NCBI RefSeq assembly: GCF_001427635.1
Contig: NZ_LMHA01000002.1
Span: 744,001 to 808,000 of the forward strand
Reading direction: 5' to 3'
From: Pseudoxanthomonas sp. Root65
GTDB lineage: Bacteria; Pseudomonadota; Gammaproteobacteria; Xanthomonadales; Xanthomonadaceae
Length of the DNA stretch: 64,000 bases
In this document: piece by piece, positions 9,255-18,155 of the stretch
Layout of the letters: every line of letters begins with the position of its first letter
How positions within the stretch are numbered: the stretch's first letter is position 1
The notes under the pieces: generated by a model
What the model was told of the DNA's origin: nothing
Database searches by the model: none
The model's input: the letters and a program-made list of their open reading frames with translations, nothing else
Made by a program: the position numbers and the translations under genes

Positions 9255-10163
9255 ATGGCCGACAACACCCCCCGTTTGCTCACCGTCGCGGTCACCTCGC
9301 GGGCCCTGTTCGATCTGGAAGAAAGCCACGCGCTGTACGAGCGCGAGGGCGTACAGGCCTACAGCGATTTCCAGCGCCATCACGAGGATGACGTACTCGC
9401 GCCCGGCATCGCGTTTCCGGTGGTCCGCAAGCTGCTGGCGCTGAATACCGGGGCGCCGGCCGAGGCGCCACGTGTCGAGGTGATCCTGCTGTCGCGCAAC
9501 TCCGCCGACACCGGCCTGCGCATCTTCAATTCCATCCAGCATTACGGGCTGGGCATCGTGCGCGCCACGTTCACGGCGGGCGAGCCGACCTGGCCCTACG
9601 TCAAGCCGTTCGGCACCGACCTGTTCCTGTCGGCGAATCCGGAATCGGTGCGGCGCTCGCTGGAGCACGGCATTGCGGCGGCGACCATCCTGCCCGCGGG
9701 CGCGCCGCAGCTGCGGCACGAGCACCAGTTGCGCATCGCGTTCGACGGCGACGCGGTCATCTTCGGCGACGAGAGCGAGCGGATCTCGCGCGAGCAGGGC
9801 GTGGAAGCGTTCGGGAAGCACGAGCAGGCACGTGCCCGCGAGCCGCTGTCGGGCGGCCCGTTCCGCAACTTCCTGTCGGCCCTGCACCAGTTGCAGCAGG
9901 TATTTCCGGCCGACGAGCGCTCGCCCATCCGCACCGCGCTGGTCACCGCGCGCTCGGCGCCGGCGCACGAGCGGGTGATCCGCACGCTGCGCGAATGGGG
10001 GGTGCGCCTGGACGAGGCGCTGTTCCTGGGCGGGCGCCACAAGGGGCCGTTCCTGGAGGCCTTCGGCGCGGACATTTTCTTCGACGACTCCCAACACAAC
10101 ATCGACAGTGCGCGGCATCACGTCGCCGCCGGTCACGTTCCCCACGGCGTCGCCAATCCGTGA
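9255..10163 (+). CDS. 5'-nucleotidase (cytosolic cN-I-like family)
   Basis: A 302-residue cytoplasmic protein of the 5'-nucleotidase family known from bacterial and animal cN-I enzymes (PF06189), which hydrolyse nucleoside monophosphates. Family phrases are VAVTSRALFDLEESHALYE near the N terminus, the central GEPTWPYVKPFGTDLFLS region and the C-terminal IFFDDSQHNIDSA, which carries the acidic HAD-like metal site. The start ATG at 9255 follows an upstream in-frame region without family similarity. Real substrate preference (AMP, IMP or deoxynucleotides) cannot be read from sequence. Confidence 0.85.
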   Translation: MADNTPRLLTVAVTSRALFDLEESHALYEREGVQAYSDFQRHHEDDVLAPGIAFPVVRKLLALNTGAPAEAPRVEVILLSRNSADTGLRIFNSIQHYGLGIVRATFTAGEPTWPYVKPFGTDLFLSANPESVRRSLEHGIAAATILPAGAPQLRHEHQLRIAFDGDAVIFGDESERISREQGVEAFGKHEQARAREPLSGGPFRNFLSALHQLQQVFPADERSPIRTALVTARSAPAHERVIRTLREWGVRLDEALFLGGRHKGPFLEAFGADIFFDDSQHNIDSARHHVAAGHVPHGVANP

Positions 10164-10333
10164 CGCCTGTCCCGCTGCGCCTGTCCGGGCGCCAGAGGGC
10201 TCCCCGATAGGTACAGGCACAAGCCGCTCCGCAACCGCGCGGAGCACGGGGGGAGCGTGTCGTGTGCCTGGAAGAGCGCGAAGGTCGCCTGCATCTGGTC
10301 CATCGCCGGCGGGAATGGGGCAGCCAGCGGATC

Positions 10334-10993
10334 ATGGAGGAAAAGGTCTACGACCTCGAACTGCCGTCCGCCACCTGCCGCGTGCTCAAGCACGGTGGGG
10401 AAGGACCCGACTTCTGGGCGTACGTCGACAGCGGCCGCCGCCTGCATTACGTGAGTTACTGGTTGCCGAACAAGATCCGGGTGATGCGCCGCCCGCGAGG
10501 GTCGCAGGAGAGTCTGCTGGTCCTCTCGCCGCACTATGCGCGCATCGGCCAGCGCTTGTACTGCCGTGGAGCGTGGGTGCCGGACGCCGATGCCGAGCGC
10601 TTCCACCTGGTGCCTGAAACCCGCTTCGCCCACGATGGCGAGCGCGTTTATGCGTTCACCATCACCGAGGGCCTGGACGTGCTGGAGGATGCCGCGTGGC
10701 CGATCCACTTCCTGCCGCGTTGCGAGCACTTCGCCGACCGCCGCGACTTCTATTGGCAAAGCAGCTGGACCAAGCGGATCGAGCGGGTGAGCGGGTACAC
10801 CCGGATCGATGCGTACGAAAAGAAAAACGTCCTGCAGGCCCACCTGCGGGGTGACACCGACCCGCAGGATGACGCGGAAGAGAAGGCGCGCGCGGACGTG
10901 CTCGACGGCGTGCGCACGGTGGCGGACCTGTTCCGGCTCGCGTTGCCGGATGTCGACGTGCAATGGGCCGGCGCGCCCGCCGTGCATGCCTGA
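10334..10993 (+). CDS. uncharacterised protein with DKNYY-like repeats
   Basis: A 219-residue protein when started at the ATG at 10334 (MEEKVYDLEL). An upstream in-frame GTG at 10262 would give 243 residues, and neither start has a strong ribosome site. The middle contains short repeats of the kind seen in DKNYY-family proteins, in which an aromatic-rich strand alternates with a turn (IGQRLYCRGAWVPDADAERF, HDGERVYAF, ADRRDFYW). There is no signal peptide or membrane segment. The C terminus is acidic. Function is unknown and the DKNYY assignment is tentative. Confidence 0.65.
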   Translation: MEEKVYDLELPSATCRVLKHGGEGPDFWAYVDSGRRLHYVSYWLPNKIRVMRRPRGSQESLLVLSPHYARIGQRLYCRGAWVPDADAERFHLVPETRFAHDGERVYAFTITEGLDVLEDAAWPIHFLPRCEHFADRRDFYWQSSWTKRIERVSGYTRIDAYEKKNVLQAHLRGDTDPQDDAEEKARADVLDGVRTVADLFRLALPDVDVQWAGAPAVHA

Positions 10994-11013
10994 GGGCGTA
11001 GTCGGGATGCGAA

Positions 11014-11556
11014 TCAGAGCGGAAGGCGGATGTCGGTCAGCCGCCAGCGCAGGCCCTGCCGGGTGAGCACGAACACGACCGGATCGCCGTCGCCGTCATG
11101 CACGGTGGCGGTGAAGCGCGACAGCGATTCGTAGCGGTGCTCGGCCTCCTTCAGTGGTTCGGCCGGCACCGGCGGCGCATAGGTATCGCCGCCGACCGTC
11201 TCGCCGATCGCCCGTTTCCAGGTGGCGCGTCCCTGCAGGAGCGCCGCGATCCCCATCGGCGTGACCAAGGTGTCCACGCCGCGTCCCAGGACCTGGTTGG
11301 CCAGCGACAGCGCGGCCGCGCCGAACAGGTTGGACGACACCTCCGGCCCGGCCTGGCGCGCGAGGTAGTCCTCCACCTGCGCGCGCAGGTTGACCCGCAG
11401 CGCGGGGAAATCCACGTGTTTCTGGAGCTTCGCCGTGTCCTGCTGCGCCAGCGCCGTGCGGATGCCGTGCAGGGCGAGATAGGGGCCGGCGACCACATAC
11501 GTGGCCAGTCCCAGCAGAAGGGCCAGCAGTACACCGCCGACGAGCCACTTCTTCAT
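11014..11556 (-). CDS. DUF2939 family membrane-anchored protein
   Basis: A 180-residue protein with a single N-terminal membrane segment or signal anchor (MKKWLVGGVLLALLLGLATY), then a conserved stretch AGPYLALHGIRTALAQQD...LQKHVDFPALRVN that is characteristic of DUF2939 proteins. The ATG at 11556 is preceded by a GGAGA ribosome site. The gene follows the DUF2461 gene by 16 nt on the same strand, so the two are probably cotranscribed with sbcB upstream. The function of the family is unknown. The C-terminal part is a mixed alpha/beta domain expected in the periplasm. Confidence 0.85.
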   Translation of the reverse strand: MKKWLVGGVLLALLLGLATYVVAGPYLALHGIRTALAQQDTAKLQKHVDFPALRVNLRAQVEDYLARQAGPEVSSNLFGAAALSLANQVLGRGVDTLVTPMGIAALLQGRATWKRAIGETVGGDTYAPPVPAEPLKEAEHRYESLSRFTATVHDGDGDPVVFVLTRQGLRWRLTDIRLPL

Positions 11557-11572
11557 CCGTGCAATCTCCGGG

Positions 11573-12268
11573 TCAGAATTCCAGGTCCAGCGCAGCACAC
11601 AGGTAGTCGACGAACGGCCCCAGCATCTTCAGATCGCCCGCCAGGGCCTGCCGCAGGCGCGGTCCCATCATGGTGGCATCGTCCAGCGGGCGCCAGAAGA
11701 CGAAATTGCGGTGCTTCAGGTCGTCGATGAACTCGAAATCGGCCGGGAAGCCGCGCGGCGGCCGAACCAGCTTCTCGCTCTCCTCGAACTCGAAGCGGCG
11801 CCGGAACGCAGGGTCGTGCGCGGCCTTCTTCCAGCTGCCGGGATTGTCGAGGATGAACTGGCGGACGCGCCGCTGCGTATCCGGTTCCGGATGCCAGAGG
11901 CCGGCGCCCACGAAACATTCGCCCGGTTGCAGGTGCAGGTAGAACGACGGGGCCGGTACCTGCTTGTGGCGCTCGTGGAACAGGCGTGCACCCTGCCAGG
12001 ACTTGTAGGGCGACTTGTCGTTGGAGAAGCGCGCGTCGCGGTAGATGCGGAACAGCGAACCGCCGACGGTCTTGGGCTCGGAGCGGAAATGCAGGCTGAC
12101 CGCGGCGAGGTCCGGTTGCAGGTCCGTCAGCAGGCGCAGGAACGGTTGCCGGACATGGTCTTCGTACTGTGCCTTGTGGTCGGCGAACCAGGTCTTGTCG
12201 TTGTGGCGCGCCAGCCCGCGCAGGAATTTGAAACTGGCATCGGAGAAGTAGGTGGCCATGGTCGCCAT
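11573..12268 (-). CDS. DUF2461 (TIGR02453) family protein
   Basis: A 231-residue cytoplasmic protein of a widespread uncharacterised family. Diagnostic phrases are FKFLRGLARHNDKTWFADHK near the N terminus, RIYRDARFSNDKSPYKSW in the middle and GLWHPEPDTQRRVRQFI. Two ATGs lie 9 nt apart (12268 and 12259). Relatives usually begin at a position matching the second, and neither has a good ribosome site. It lies between sbcB (50 nt upstream) and the DUF2939 gene on the same strand. No biochemical role is established for the family. Confidence 0.88.
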   Translation of the reverse strand: MATMATYFSDASFKFLRGLARHNDKTWFADHKAQYEDHVRQPFLRLLTDLQPDLAAVSLHFRSEPKTVGGSLFRIYRDARFSNDKSPYKSWQGARLFHERHKQVPAPSFYLHLQPGECFVGAGLWHPEPDTQRRVRQFILDNPGSWKKAAHDPAFRRRFEFEESEKLVRPPRGFPADFEFIDDLKHRNFVFWRPLDDATMMGPRLRQALAGDLKMLGPFVDYLCAALDLEF

Positions 12269-12318
12269 TCTAGACACGCCGGCGTCATGGAACCGGCAAG
12301 ATCGCCCTCGACGTGCCG

Positions 12319-13758
12319 TTACAGGCTGGCCTGCAGGTCGTCGCGCCACTGCTGGATCTTGTCCAGCAGCGCCAGGTTGTCGGTGCTGGCGGCCTGCGTG
12401 AGCCGCAGTTCGGCCACTTCCGCATCGAAGCGCTCGAAGCTGTACTCGGACAGCCCGCTGTCCGTGCCCAGGCGCTGGCGCCGGTAGTCGTCCCAACGCT
12501 GGCGTTCGCCGGCGGACAGGGTGTCGGGCCAATTGCGCGCGCGATAGCGGAACAGCAGTTCCGGCAGCCGCGCATCGCGGAAGCCGAAATCGCGCTGGCC
12601 GAGCAACGCAGGCGGGGTGGTGCGCACGTCGGTGAAGCGACGCTTGTCGGCATCGGCCAGGAAACCGTCGTAGAGCGATCCGTCCACATCGCCGGCCTGG
12701 AAAGCGCGTTCGCCGGCGAAGACCTGGCGTACTTTTTCGGCCAGTTCGGGGCCGGCTTCGCGCAGGATCGCGGCGTGGCGCTCGCAGCGCGCGGGATCGA
12801 TGCCCAGCCGGTCCAGGTCGGCGGGCCTCAGGTGCGACCACGCCACCAGCGCCGGTGCACGGTTGAGGTGGACTTCCTTCAAAGGGATGCGCTGTTCGCC
12901 TTCGGGAAGGTCGGCGGCCGGCGTGTACAGACGGTCCGCGATATCGTCCGGCGACATCGACAGCAGCGGCGCCGGATCGCTGTCGAGGTCGAACACCACT
13001 ACGCGGTTGTCGATGCGCGGATGCCGGGCCAGCGGCAGCACCGGTGCGGCACACAGCCGGTGCGCGGGATAGCGTTGCGAGACGTGCAGTACTGGCAGCA
13101 TGGCGATGGTGTCGAGCAGCCGCGCGGCGAAGCGCTTGTCGCGCAACTGCAGCGCGTAGTCCCACAGGCGGGGTTGCGCCTGTCGCATCAGGCGCGCCAG
13201 ACCGATGGTGGCGAACACGTCCGACAGCGCCTCGTGCGCATCGCCGTCGCGTACGCGGTTGGCCAGCGCGAGGTGCTCCAGCTTGAACGACGTGGCGCCG
13301 TCCTCGCGCTTCGGCCAGACAATGCCCTCTGGCCGCAGCGCATGCATCAGCCGCATCACGTCCAGCAGGTCCCAGCGCGAGTTGCCGCCGCGCCACTCGC
13401 GCTCGTACGGCTCGTGGAAATTGCGGAACAGGCCGTGGCGGACGAACTCGTCGTCGAAGCGCAGGCTGTTGTAGCCCAGCGTGCAGGTTTCCGGCCGGCC
13501 CATTTCGTCGGCGATGCGGGCGAAGGCCTCGGCCTCGTTGACGCCGTCACGCAGCGCCTGTTGCGGGGTGATGCCGGTGATCAGCGTGGCGATGGGTGAG
13601 GGCAGCAGGTCGTCGGCGGGCTGCACGAAGAAGCTGATCGGTTCATCGATGACCTCCAGCGCGGGCGTGGTGCGCACCGCCGCGAACTGCGCCAGACGGC
13701 TGCGCCTCGGATCGGCGCCGAAGGTCTCAAGATCGTAGAAGAGAAAGGTTCCCGCCAT
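12319..13758 (-). CDS. sbcB: exodeoxyribonuclease I
   Basis: A 479-residue 3'-5' single-strand DNA exonuclease acting in mismatch repair and recombination. The DnaQ-type catalytic acids are visible: DLETFG near residue 9 (Exo I), YNSLRFDDEF near residue 95 (Exo II) and HEALSDVFAT near residue 180 (Exo III, DEDDh). The SH3-like and helical C-terminal domains typical of SbcB follow (IPLKEVHLNRAPALV). Length is as in E. coli. It sits downstream of kmo on the same strand, with a 124-nt spacer holding a possible tiny ORF. Confidence 0.95.
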   Translation of the reverse strand: MAGTFLFYDLETFGADPRRSRLAQFAAVRTTPALEVIDEPISFFVQPADDLLPSPIATLITGITPQQALRDGVNEAEAFARIADEMGRPETCTLGYNSLRFDDEFVRHGLFRNFHEPYEREWRGGNSRWDLLDVMRLMHALRPEGIVWPKREDGATSFKLEHLALANRVRDGDAHEALSDVFATIGLARLMRQAQPRLWDYALQLRDKRFAARLLDTIAMLPVLHVSQRYPAHRLCAAPVLPLARHPRIDNRVVVFDLDSDPAPLLSMSPDDIADRLYTPAADLPEGEQRIPLKEVHLNRAPALVAWSHLRPADLDRLGIDPARCERHAAILREAGPELAEKVRQVFAGERAFQAGDVDGSLYDGFLADADKRRFTDVRTTPPALLGQRDFGFRDARLPELLFRYRARNWPDTLSAGERQRWDDYRRQRLGTDSGLSEYSFERFDAEVAELRLTQAASTDNLALLDKIQQWRDDLQASL

Positions 13759-13779
13759 GCGTCGTCCTTCGTCGGCAAG

Positions 13780-13869
13780 TCATTGTGCCGGGCCGTTGCG
13801 ACGGCGTCGTTGAACGCGCGCCGGAGGGTGGATCGGGGCGTGATCGCAGAAGAGGAAGCTGTCGGCCAT
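13780..13869 (-). CDS. possible 29-residue peptide between kmo and sbcB
   Basis: A short frame starting 12 nt after the kmo stop, with a good ribosome site (AGGTGA, 5-nt spacing) before its ATG. The product begins MADSFLFCDHAPIHPP and ends with a basic run RVQRRRRNGPAQ. The rest of the spacer is otherwise empty. No family is recognised, and it may be a chance frame or a leader for sbcB. Conservation of the reading frame in relatives would decide. Confidence 0.3.
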   Translation of the reverse strand: MADSFLFCDHAPIHPPARVQRRRRNGPAQ

Positions 13870-13881
13870 GCTGGTCACCTG

Positions 13882-15261
13882 TCAGTGGGCCATCGCCGCG
13901 GCGTCCGCGAGGATCGGCAACCTTTCACTGACATCCGCATCCACTGCCGCCCAATCGATGCCGTCGAGCGATGCCCGGCCTGCGGTGTGCCGCACCAGCA
14001 GGTCACGCTGCACGTGGCTGCGGTGCTGCGCCAGCGCGTAGGGGATGCGCATGAAGCTGACCATCGTGTAGTGCGGGACGAAGCGTTGCGGGTGGCGTTC
14101 CTGCAATGCCAGTTCCAGTTCGCGCTGCAGCAGGAAGCCGCTGTCGTCGACCTTGTCGCGCATCTCCACGTAGTTCTCCAGCGCCATCTCCTGGATCGCC
14201 AGCGCGTTCGGCTTGCGTTCGGCCTCGAACGCGGCGAAGGCGACGGCCAGGTCGTCAGACCCCAGCAAATGCCGCGACAGCGCCACGCAGTCCTCGAAGG
14301 CGCAGTTCATGCCCTGGCCGTGGAAGGGCACCATGGCGTGGGCCGCGTCGCCCAGCAGGACCGCCTGGCCGCCGAGATGCCAGCGATCCAGGTACAGCGT
14401 GGCGAGCAGGCCGGTGGGGTTGGTCTCCCAGTCCTGTTCGAGTTCGGGGATCAGCGGTACGGCGTCGGCGAAGTCGCGCAGGAACAGCGCTTTCGCGTCC
14501 TTTCCCGTACGGACGCTGGCGAAGCTTGGGTCGCCGTGATTGGGCAGGAACAGCGTCACCGTGAACGTGCGCTCATCGTTCGGCAGTGCGATGCACATGT
14601 AGTGTCCGCGTGGCCAGATGTGCAGCGCATTCGGTTCCATCATGAAATCGCCGTCGGCCGACGGCGGGATTTCCAGTTCCTTGTAGGAATGGTCGAGGAA
14701 CTCGGTACGCTCGCCCAGATCCTCGCGTCGCTGCATGGCGCCGCGCAGCGACGATCCGGCACCGTCGGCACCGATCAGGGCAGTGAAGCCCACGGCATGC
14801 ACGCTGCCATCCTGTTCGTCACCGAACCGGACGACCTGCGCATCGAAGTCCACGGTGTCCAACCGGCGATGGAAATGCAGTGCCGCACCCGCGCGCTCGG
14901 CCAGGTCCAGCAGGGTGATGTTCAGATCGCCACGATGGATCGACCAGATGACCTCCGAGTCGTCGCGCCCGTAGCGCTGCAACTGCTGCCGCCCATCGAG
15001 GGCATGCACCATGCGACCGCGCATCATCACCGCCTGCCGCATCACCGCATCGTCGGCGTCGGCCATCCGCAACGCATGGCGGCCGCGCTCGGTCAGCGCC
15101 AGGTTGATCGAGCGCCCGCCGGCATAGCCCTGCACGCGCGGGTCGCCACGCTTCTCGAACACGTCCACCCGCCAGCCCGCACGGGCCATCAGCGTGGCCA
15201 GCAGCGCGCCGGCGAGGCCGGCGCCGATGATGGTGATGTGTCGAGGCGTCTCAGTGCCCAA
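13882..15261 (-). CDS. kmo: kynurenine 3-monooxygenase
   Basis: FAD enzyme that hydroxylates L-kynurenine to 3-hydroxykynurenine with NADPH and oxygen. At 459 residues it has the aromatic-hydroxylase layout: the Rossmann motif GAGLAGALLATLMARAG at residues 13-29, the substrate-side signature GGRSINLALTERGR near 48-61, and the second FAD motif LLGDAAHAMVPFHGQGMN near 307-324. The last two assign it to KMO rather than general hydroxylases. It follows kynU by 15 nt and is part of the kynurenine cluster. The bacterial enzymes are usually membrane-associated through the C terminus. Confidence 0.95.
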   Translation of the reverse strand: MGTETPRHITIIGAGLAGALLATLMARAGWRVDVFEKRGDPRVQGYAGGRSINLALTERGRHALRMADADDAVMRQAVMMRGRMVHALDGRQQLQRYGRDDSEVIWSIHRGDLNITLLDLAERAGAALHFHRRLDTVDFDAQVVRFGDEQDGSVHAVGFTALIGADGAGSSLRGAMQRREDLGERTEFLDHSYKELEIPPSADGDFMMEPNALHIWPRGHYMCIALPNDERTFTVTLFLPNHGDPSFASVRTGKDAKALFLRDFADAVPLIPELEQDWETNPTGLLATLYLDRWHLGGQAVLLGDAAHAMVPFHGQGMNCAFEDCVALSRHLLGSDDLAVAFAAFEAERKPNALAIQEMALENYVEMRDKVDDSGFLLQRELELALQERHPQRFVPHYTMVSFMRIPYALAQHRSHVQRDLLVRHTAGRASLDGIDWAAVDADVSERLPILADAAAMAH

Positions 15262-15276
15262 GCGTAGGTCTCCCGA

Positions 15277-16551
15277 TCAGAATCCGCGCCACGTCTCGAC
15301 TTCCTCGACGAAGCGGTGGACGTCCATGTAGCGGTTGTAGAGCGGAGCGGGCGAGATGCGGATCACGTCCGGCTCGCGCCAATCACCGACGACGCCCACC
15401 GACAGCAGGTACTCGAACAGCTCACGCCCGCGCTCGCGACCACCGCTCACGCGCAGCGACAGCTGTGCGCCGCGTCGGGTGGTGTCGGCAGGCGTGATGA
15501 TCTGCAGCACGTCCGACAGCCGTGTCCGGATCAGGGCTTCCAGCAGCCCGGTGATCTTGAGCGACTTGGTGCGGATGGCGTCCATGCCGCCGGCCTTCTC
15601 GAACAGTTCCAGCGAGGCGCGCAGCGGCGCCAGGCCCAGGATGGGCGGGTTGCTGAGCTGCCAGCCCTCGGCGCCGGGCGTGGGGACGAACTCGGGGGCC
15701 ATGCGGAAGCGGGTTTCCTTTTCGTGTCCCCACCAGCCGGCGAAGCGCGGTCGATCGGTAAGCGCATGCCGTGCGTGCACGAAGCAGCCGGCGACGGCAC
15801 CCGGCCCGGAGTTGAGGTACTTGTAGTGGCACCACACGGCGAAATCGACGCCGCTGTCGTGCAGGCGCAATGGCAGGTTGCCGACCGCATGCGCGAGGTC
15901 GACGCCGACGATGGCGCCCTGCGCATGGCCAAGGCGGGCCATCTCGGCCAGGTCGAAGGCCTGTCCGGTGCGGTACTGGATGCCCGGCCACAGCACCAGC
16001 GCCAGCCGCGGACCGTGTTCGGCGATGGCGCGCTCGATGGCGGCCATCGACAGCGTGCCATCGGGCTGGTCCGGCTCCACTTCAATCAGGTCGGTCGCCG
16101 GGTCGAAGCCATGGAAGCGCACCTGCGACTCCATCGCATGTCGGTCGGACGGGAATGCGCCGGCTTCCATCAGGATCGCCGGCCGTTCCGCCGTGGGGCG
16201 GTAGAAGCTCACCATCATCAGGTGCAGGTTGGTGGTCAGCGTGTTCATCGCCACCACCTCGGCCGGCTCCGCGCCCACCACGCGTGCCAGCGGGTCACGC
16301 ACCAGTTCGTGGTAGGTCATCCACTGCGCGTTGCCGGTGAAATGGCCCTCCACGGCTTCGGTGGACCACTTGTCCAGCACCTCGTTGATGTACGTGCGCG
16401 CGCCCTTCGGCTGCAGGCCGAGCGAGTTGCCGCAGAAGTACACCTGGTCGTTGTGCTTGTGGCGCGGGATCAGGAAGTCGTTGCGCAGCGCACGTAGCGG
16501 ATCGGCGGCATCGAGGGCGATGATGTGGGTGCGGGACAGCGGGTCGGTCAT
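15277..16551 (-). CDS. kynU: kynureninase
   Basis: PLP enzyme that splits 3-hydroxykynurenine (or kynurenine) into 3-hydroxyanthranilate (or anthranilate) and alanine. Its 424 residues show family marks: YFCGNSLGLQPKGARTYI near the N terminus, the DLAHAVGNLPL block, and the PLP lysine in CHYKYLNSGPGAV. The start MTDPLSRTH fits relatives; upstream in-frame sequence is intergenic repeat. It is located just downstream of a palindromic repeat that separates it from the decarboxylase gene, and 15 nt upstream of kmo. Confidence 0.95.
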   Translation of the reverse strand: MTDPLSRTHIIALDAADPLRALRNDFLIPRHKHNDQVYFCGNSLGLQPKGARTYINEVLDKWSTEAVEGHFTGNAQWMTYHELVRDPLARVVGAEPAEVVAMNTLTTNLHLMMVSFYRPTAERPAILMEAGAFPSDRHAMESQVRFHGFDPATDLIEVEPDQPDGTLSMAAIERAIAEHGPRLALVLWPGIQYRTGQAFDLAEMARLGHAQGAIVGVDLAHAVGNLPLRLHDSGVDFAVWCHYKYLNSGPGAVAGCFVHARHALTDRPRFAGWWGHEKETRFRMAPEFVPTPGAEGWQLSNPPILGLAPLRASLELFEKAGGMDAIRTKSLKITGLLEALIRTRLSDVLQIITPADTTRRGAQLSLRVSGGRERGRELFEYLLSVGVVGDWREPDVIRISPAPLYNRYMDVHRFVEEVETWRGF

Positions 16552-16579
16552 GGAGTGGTGGTAGGACTGGCAATGTGGT

Positions 16580-16649
16580 TGTGGGAGCGACGTGAGTCGC
16601 GATGAGGCACTACAGGGACTCGTTGATCGCGACTTACGTCGCTCCCACA
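16580..16649. repeat. palindromic repeat, copy 1
   Basis: Left arm TGTGGGAGCGACGTGAGTCG continuing CGA (16580-16602) and right arm (16627-16649) are inverted copies differing at one base, enclosing 24 nt. Each arm also holds its own small hairpin GCGAC-GTnA-GTCGC. It lies between the decarboxylase gene and kynU inside an otherwise tight gene cluster. Related copies are at 22781-22863, 37291-37316, 50671-50737 and 52894-52959. It resembles REP/BIME elements. Confidence 0.9.
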
Positions 16650-16657
16650 CCGAAGTT

Positions 16658-17668
16658 TCATAGAAACCTCGACGCCGGCAGACCCAGCCATTCCAGCGCC
16701 GTGCCGTGGTACAGGCGCGCCTGCTGCGCCTCGTCCAGGCCCAGCGCGGCGATGCCGGCGCCCGGTTCCTGTTCGCCCAACGGGAACGGGTAGTCGGTAC
16801 CCAGCATGACGCGCGCGTGGCCGACGGTGTCCAGCAGGTAGCGCAGCGCGCGCGGATCGGCGACCCAGGAGTCGAAGTACACGCGGCCCAGGTAGTCGCG
16901 GGGGTTGCGATGGTTGTCGGTGGCCACCAGGTCCGGCCGCATGTTGAAGCCATGCTCGATGCGACCGATGGTGTAGGGGAAGCTGCCGCCGCCGTGGGCG
17001 AAGCAGACCTTCAGTTGCGGCAGGCGTTCCAGCACGCCACCGAAGATCAGGCTGCACGCGGCGCGCGACTGTTCGGCCGGCATGCCCACCAGCCAGGGCA
17101 GCCAGTACTTCGTCATGGACGCCGCGCCCATCATGTCCCACGGATGCACCAGGATCGCTGCGCCGAGCTCGCTGGCGGCCTGGAAGAACTCGAACAGCTC
17201 CGGCGCGTCCAGGTTCCAGTCGTTGACATGGCTGCCGATCTGCACGCCCTGCAGCCCCAGTTGGTCCATGCAGCGTTCCAGTTCCTGCACGGCCAGGCGC
17301 GGGGACTGCATCGGCACCGTGCCGATGCCGGCGTAATGGCGCGGGTAGTCGCGGCAGGCGGCGGCGGTGTGGTCGTTGAGCGCCTGGTGCAGTTCCAGGG
17401 CGTGATGCGGCTTGGCCCAGTAGCTGAACATCACCGGCACCGTGCTGATCACCTGCACCTGTACGCCGAACTGGGCGTAGTCGGCGATGCGTTCCTCCGG
17501 GTCCCAGGTCTTGGGCAGGATTTCGCGGAAGAACTTGCCGTCCTTGTAGATGCGGTGACGACCGTCGTCGCCGTGGTGGATCACCGGGAAGCGCAGGTCG
17601 CCGTACTTGGCCGCCAGGTCGGGCCAGTCACGGGGCAGGAAATGCGCGTGGGTGTCGATTTTCAGCAT
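16658..17668 (-). CDS. 2-amino-3-carboxymuconate-6-semialdehyde decarboxylase
   Basis: ACMSD of the amidohydrolase superfamily removes CO2 from the ring-cleavage product of 3-hydroxyanthranilate, steering it to 2-aminomuconate rather than to quinolinate. Its 336 residues show the zinc ligands THAHF at residues 6-10, LVHPWDMMG in the middle, FAHGGGSFPYTIGR and the late aspartate in LGTDYPFPLGE. The substrate assignment rests on these family marks and on the flanking haaO-type and kynU genes. The toxin-antitoxin-like pair lies between it and the dioxygenase gene upstream. Confidence 0.94.
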   Translation of the reverse strand: MLKIDTHAHFLPRDWPDLAAKYGDLRFPVIHHGDDGRHRIYKDGKFFREILPKTWDPEERIADYAQFGVQVQVISTVPVMFSYWAKPHHALELHQALNDHTAAACRDYPRHYAGIGTVPMQSPRLAVQELERCMDQLGLQGVQIGSHVNDWNLDAPELFEFFQAASELGAAILVHPWDMMGAASMTKYWLPWLVGMPAEQSRAACSLIFGGVLERLPQLKVCFAHGGGSFPYTIGRIEHGFNMRPDLVATDNHRNPRDYLGRVYFDSWVADPRALRYLLDTVGHARVMLGTDYPFPLGEQEPGAGIAALGLDEAQQARLYHGTALEWLGLPASRFL

Positions 17669-17747
17669 GGAGGGATTGTAGGGGCTGACTGCGCGGGTTT
17701 CGCGCTGCGTTGCCGCGACGGTGCGGGAATGGGCCCGGCGCTGCGGA

Positions 17748-18155
17748 TCATCGTTCCAGCGCGTCGGAGACCCGCTCGCAGGCGGCGATCACGTCGTTGA
17801 CCAGGCGACGGTCCACCTCCACGTGGCCTTCGTACTCGGCGAGGTTGCGCAGGTCATGCGCCTTGGCCAGCACCCGCCAGACCTCGGGGCCGAGCCCCAG
17901 CGTATGCGGCAGCACCTGGAAGACGATATAGCGATGGCGCGCGCGGTAGCCGGCGCGGCGCAGCGCCGCCAGGCTCAGCGCGTGCGCCGCGTTGTAGGCC
18001 AGGTCGAAGCGGCTTTCCAGCGACAGCGCGTCGCTGTGCGCATCGGCCAGTCGCGCCAGCCCGGAGCGCAGCAGGCCGGCGACTTCCTTCTTGTCGGGAG
18101 GTTCGGCACTGAGCGGGCCGCTGGAACCGGCCAGATTCTCAAGCGGCGAGGTCAT
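17748..18155 (-). CDS. HEPN-domain protein, probable toxin partner of an MNT system
   Basis: A 135-residue all-helical protein. The HEPN signature appears as LRNLAEYEGH with Arg103, Asn104 and His111, a spacing slightly longer than the classic R-X4-6-H of HEPN ribonucleases. It starts inside the end of the upstream nucleotidyltransferase gene (17-nt overlap), the usual arrangement of MNT/HEPN modules in which the nucleotidyltransferase inactivates the HEPN toxin. The pair is inserted in the kynurenine gene cluster. Ribonuclease activity is inferred from family only. Confidence 0.8.
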   Translation of the reverse strand: MTSPLENLAGSSGPLSAEPPDKKEVAGLLRSGLARLADAHSDALSLESRFDLAYNAAHALSLAALRRAGYRARHRYIVFQVLPHTLGLGPEVWRVLAKAHDLRNLAEYEGHVEVDRRLVNDVIAACERVSDALER

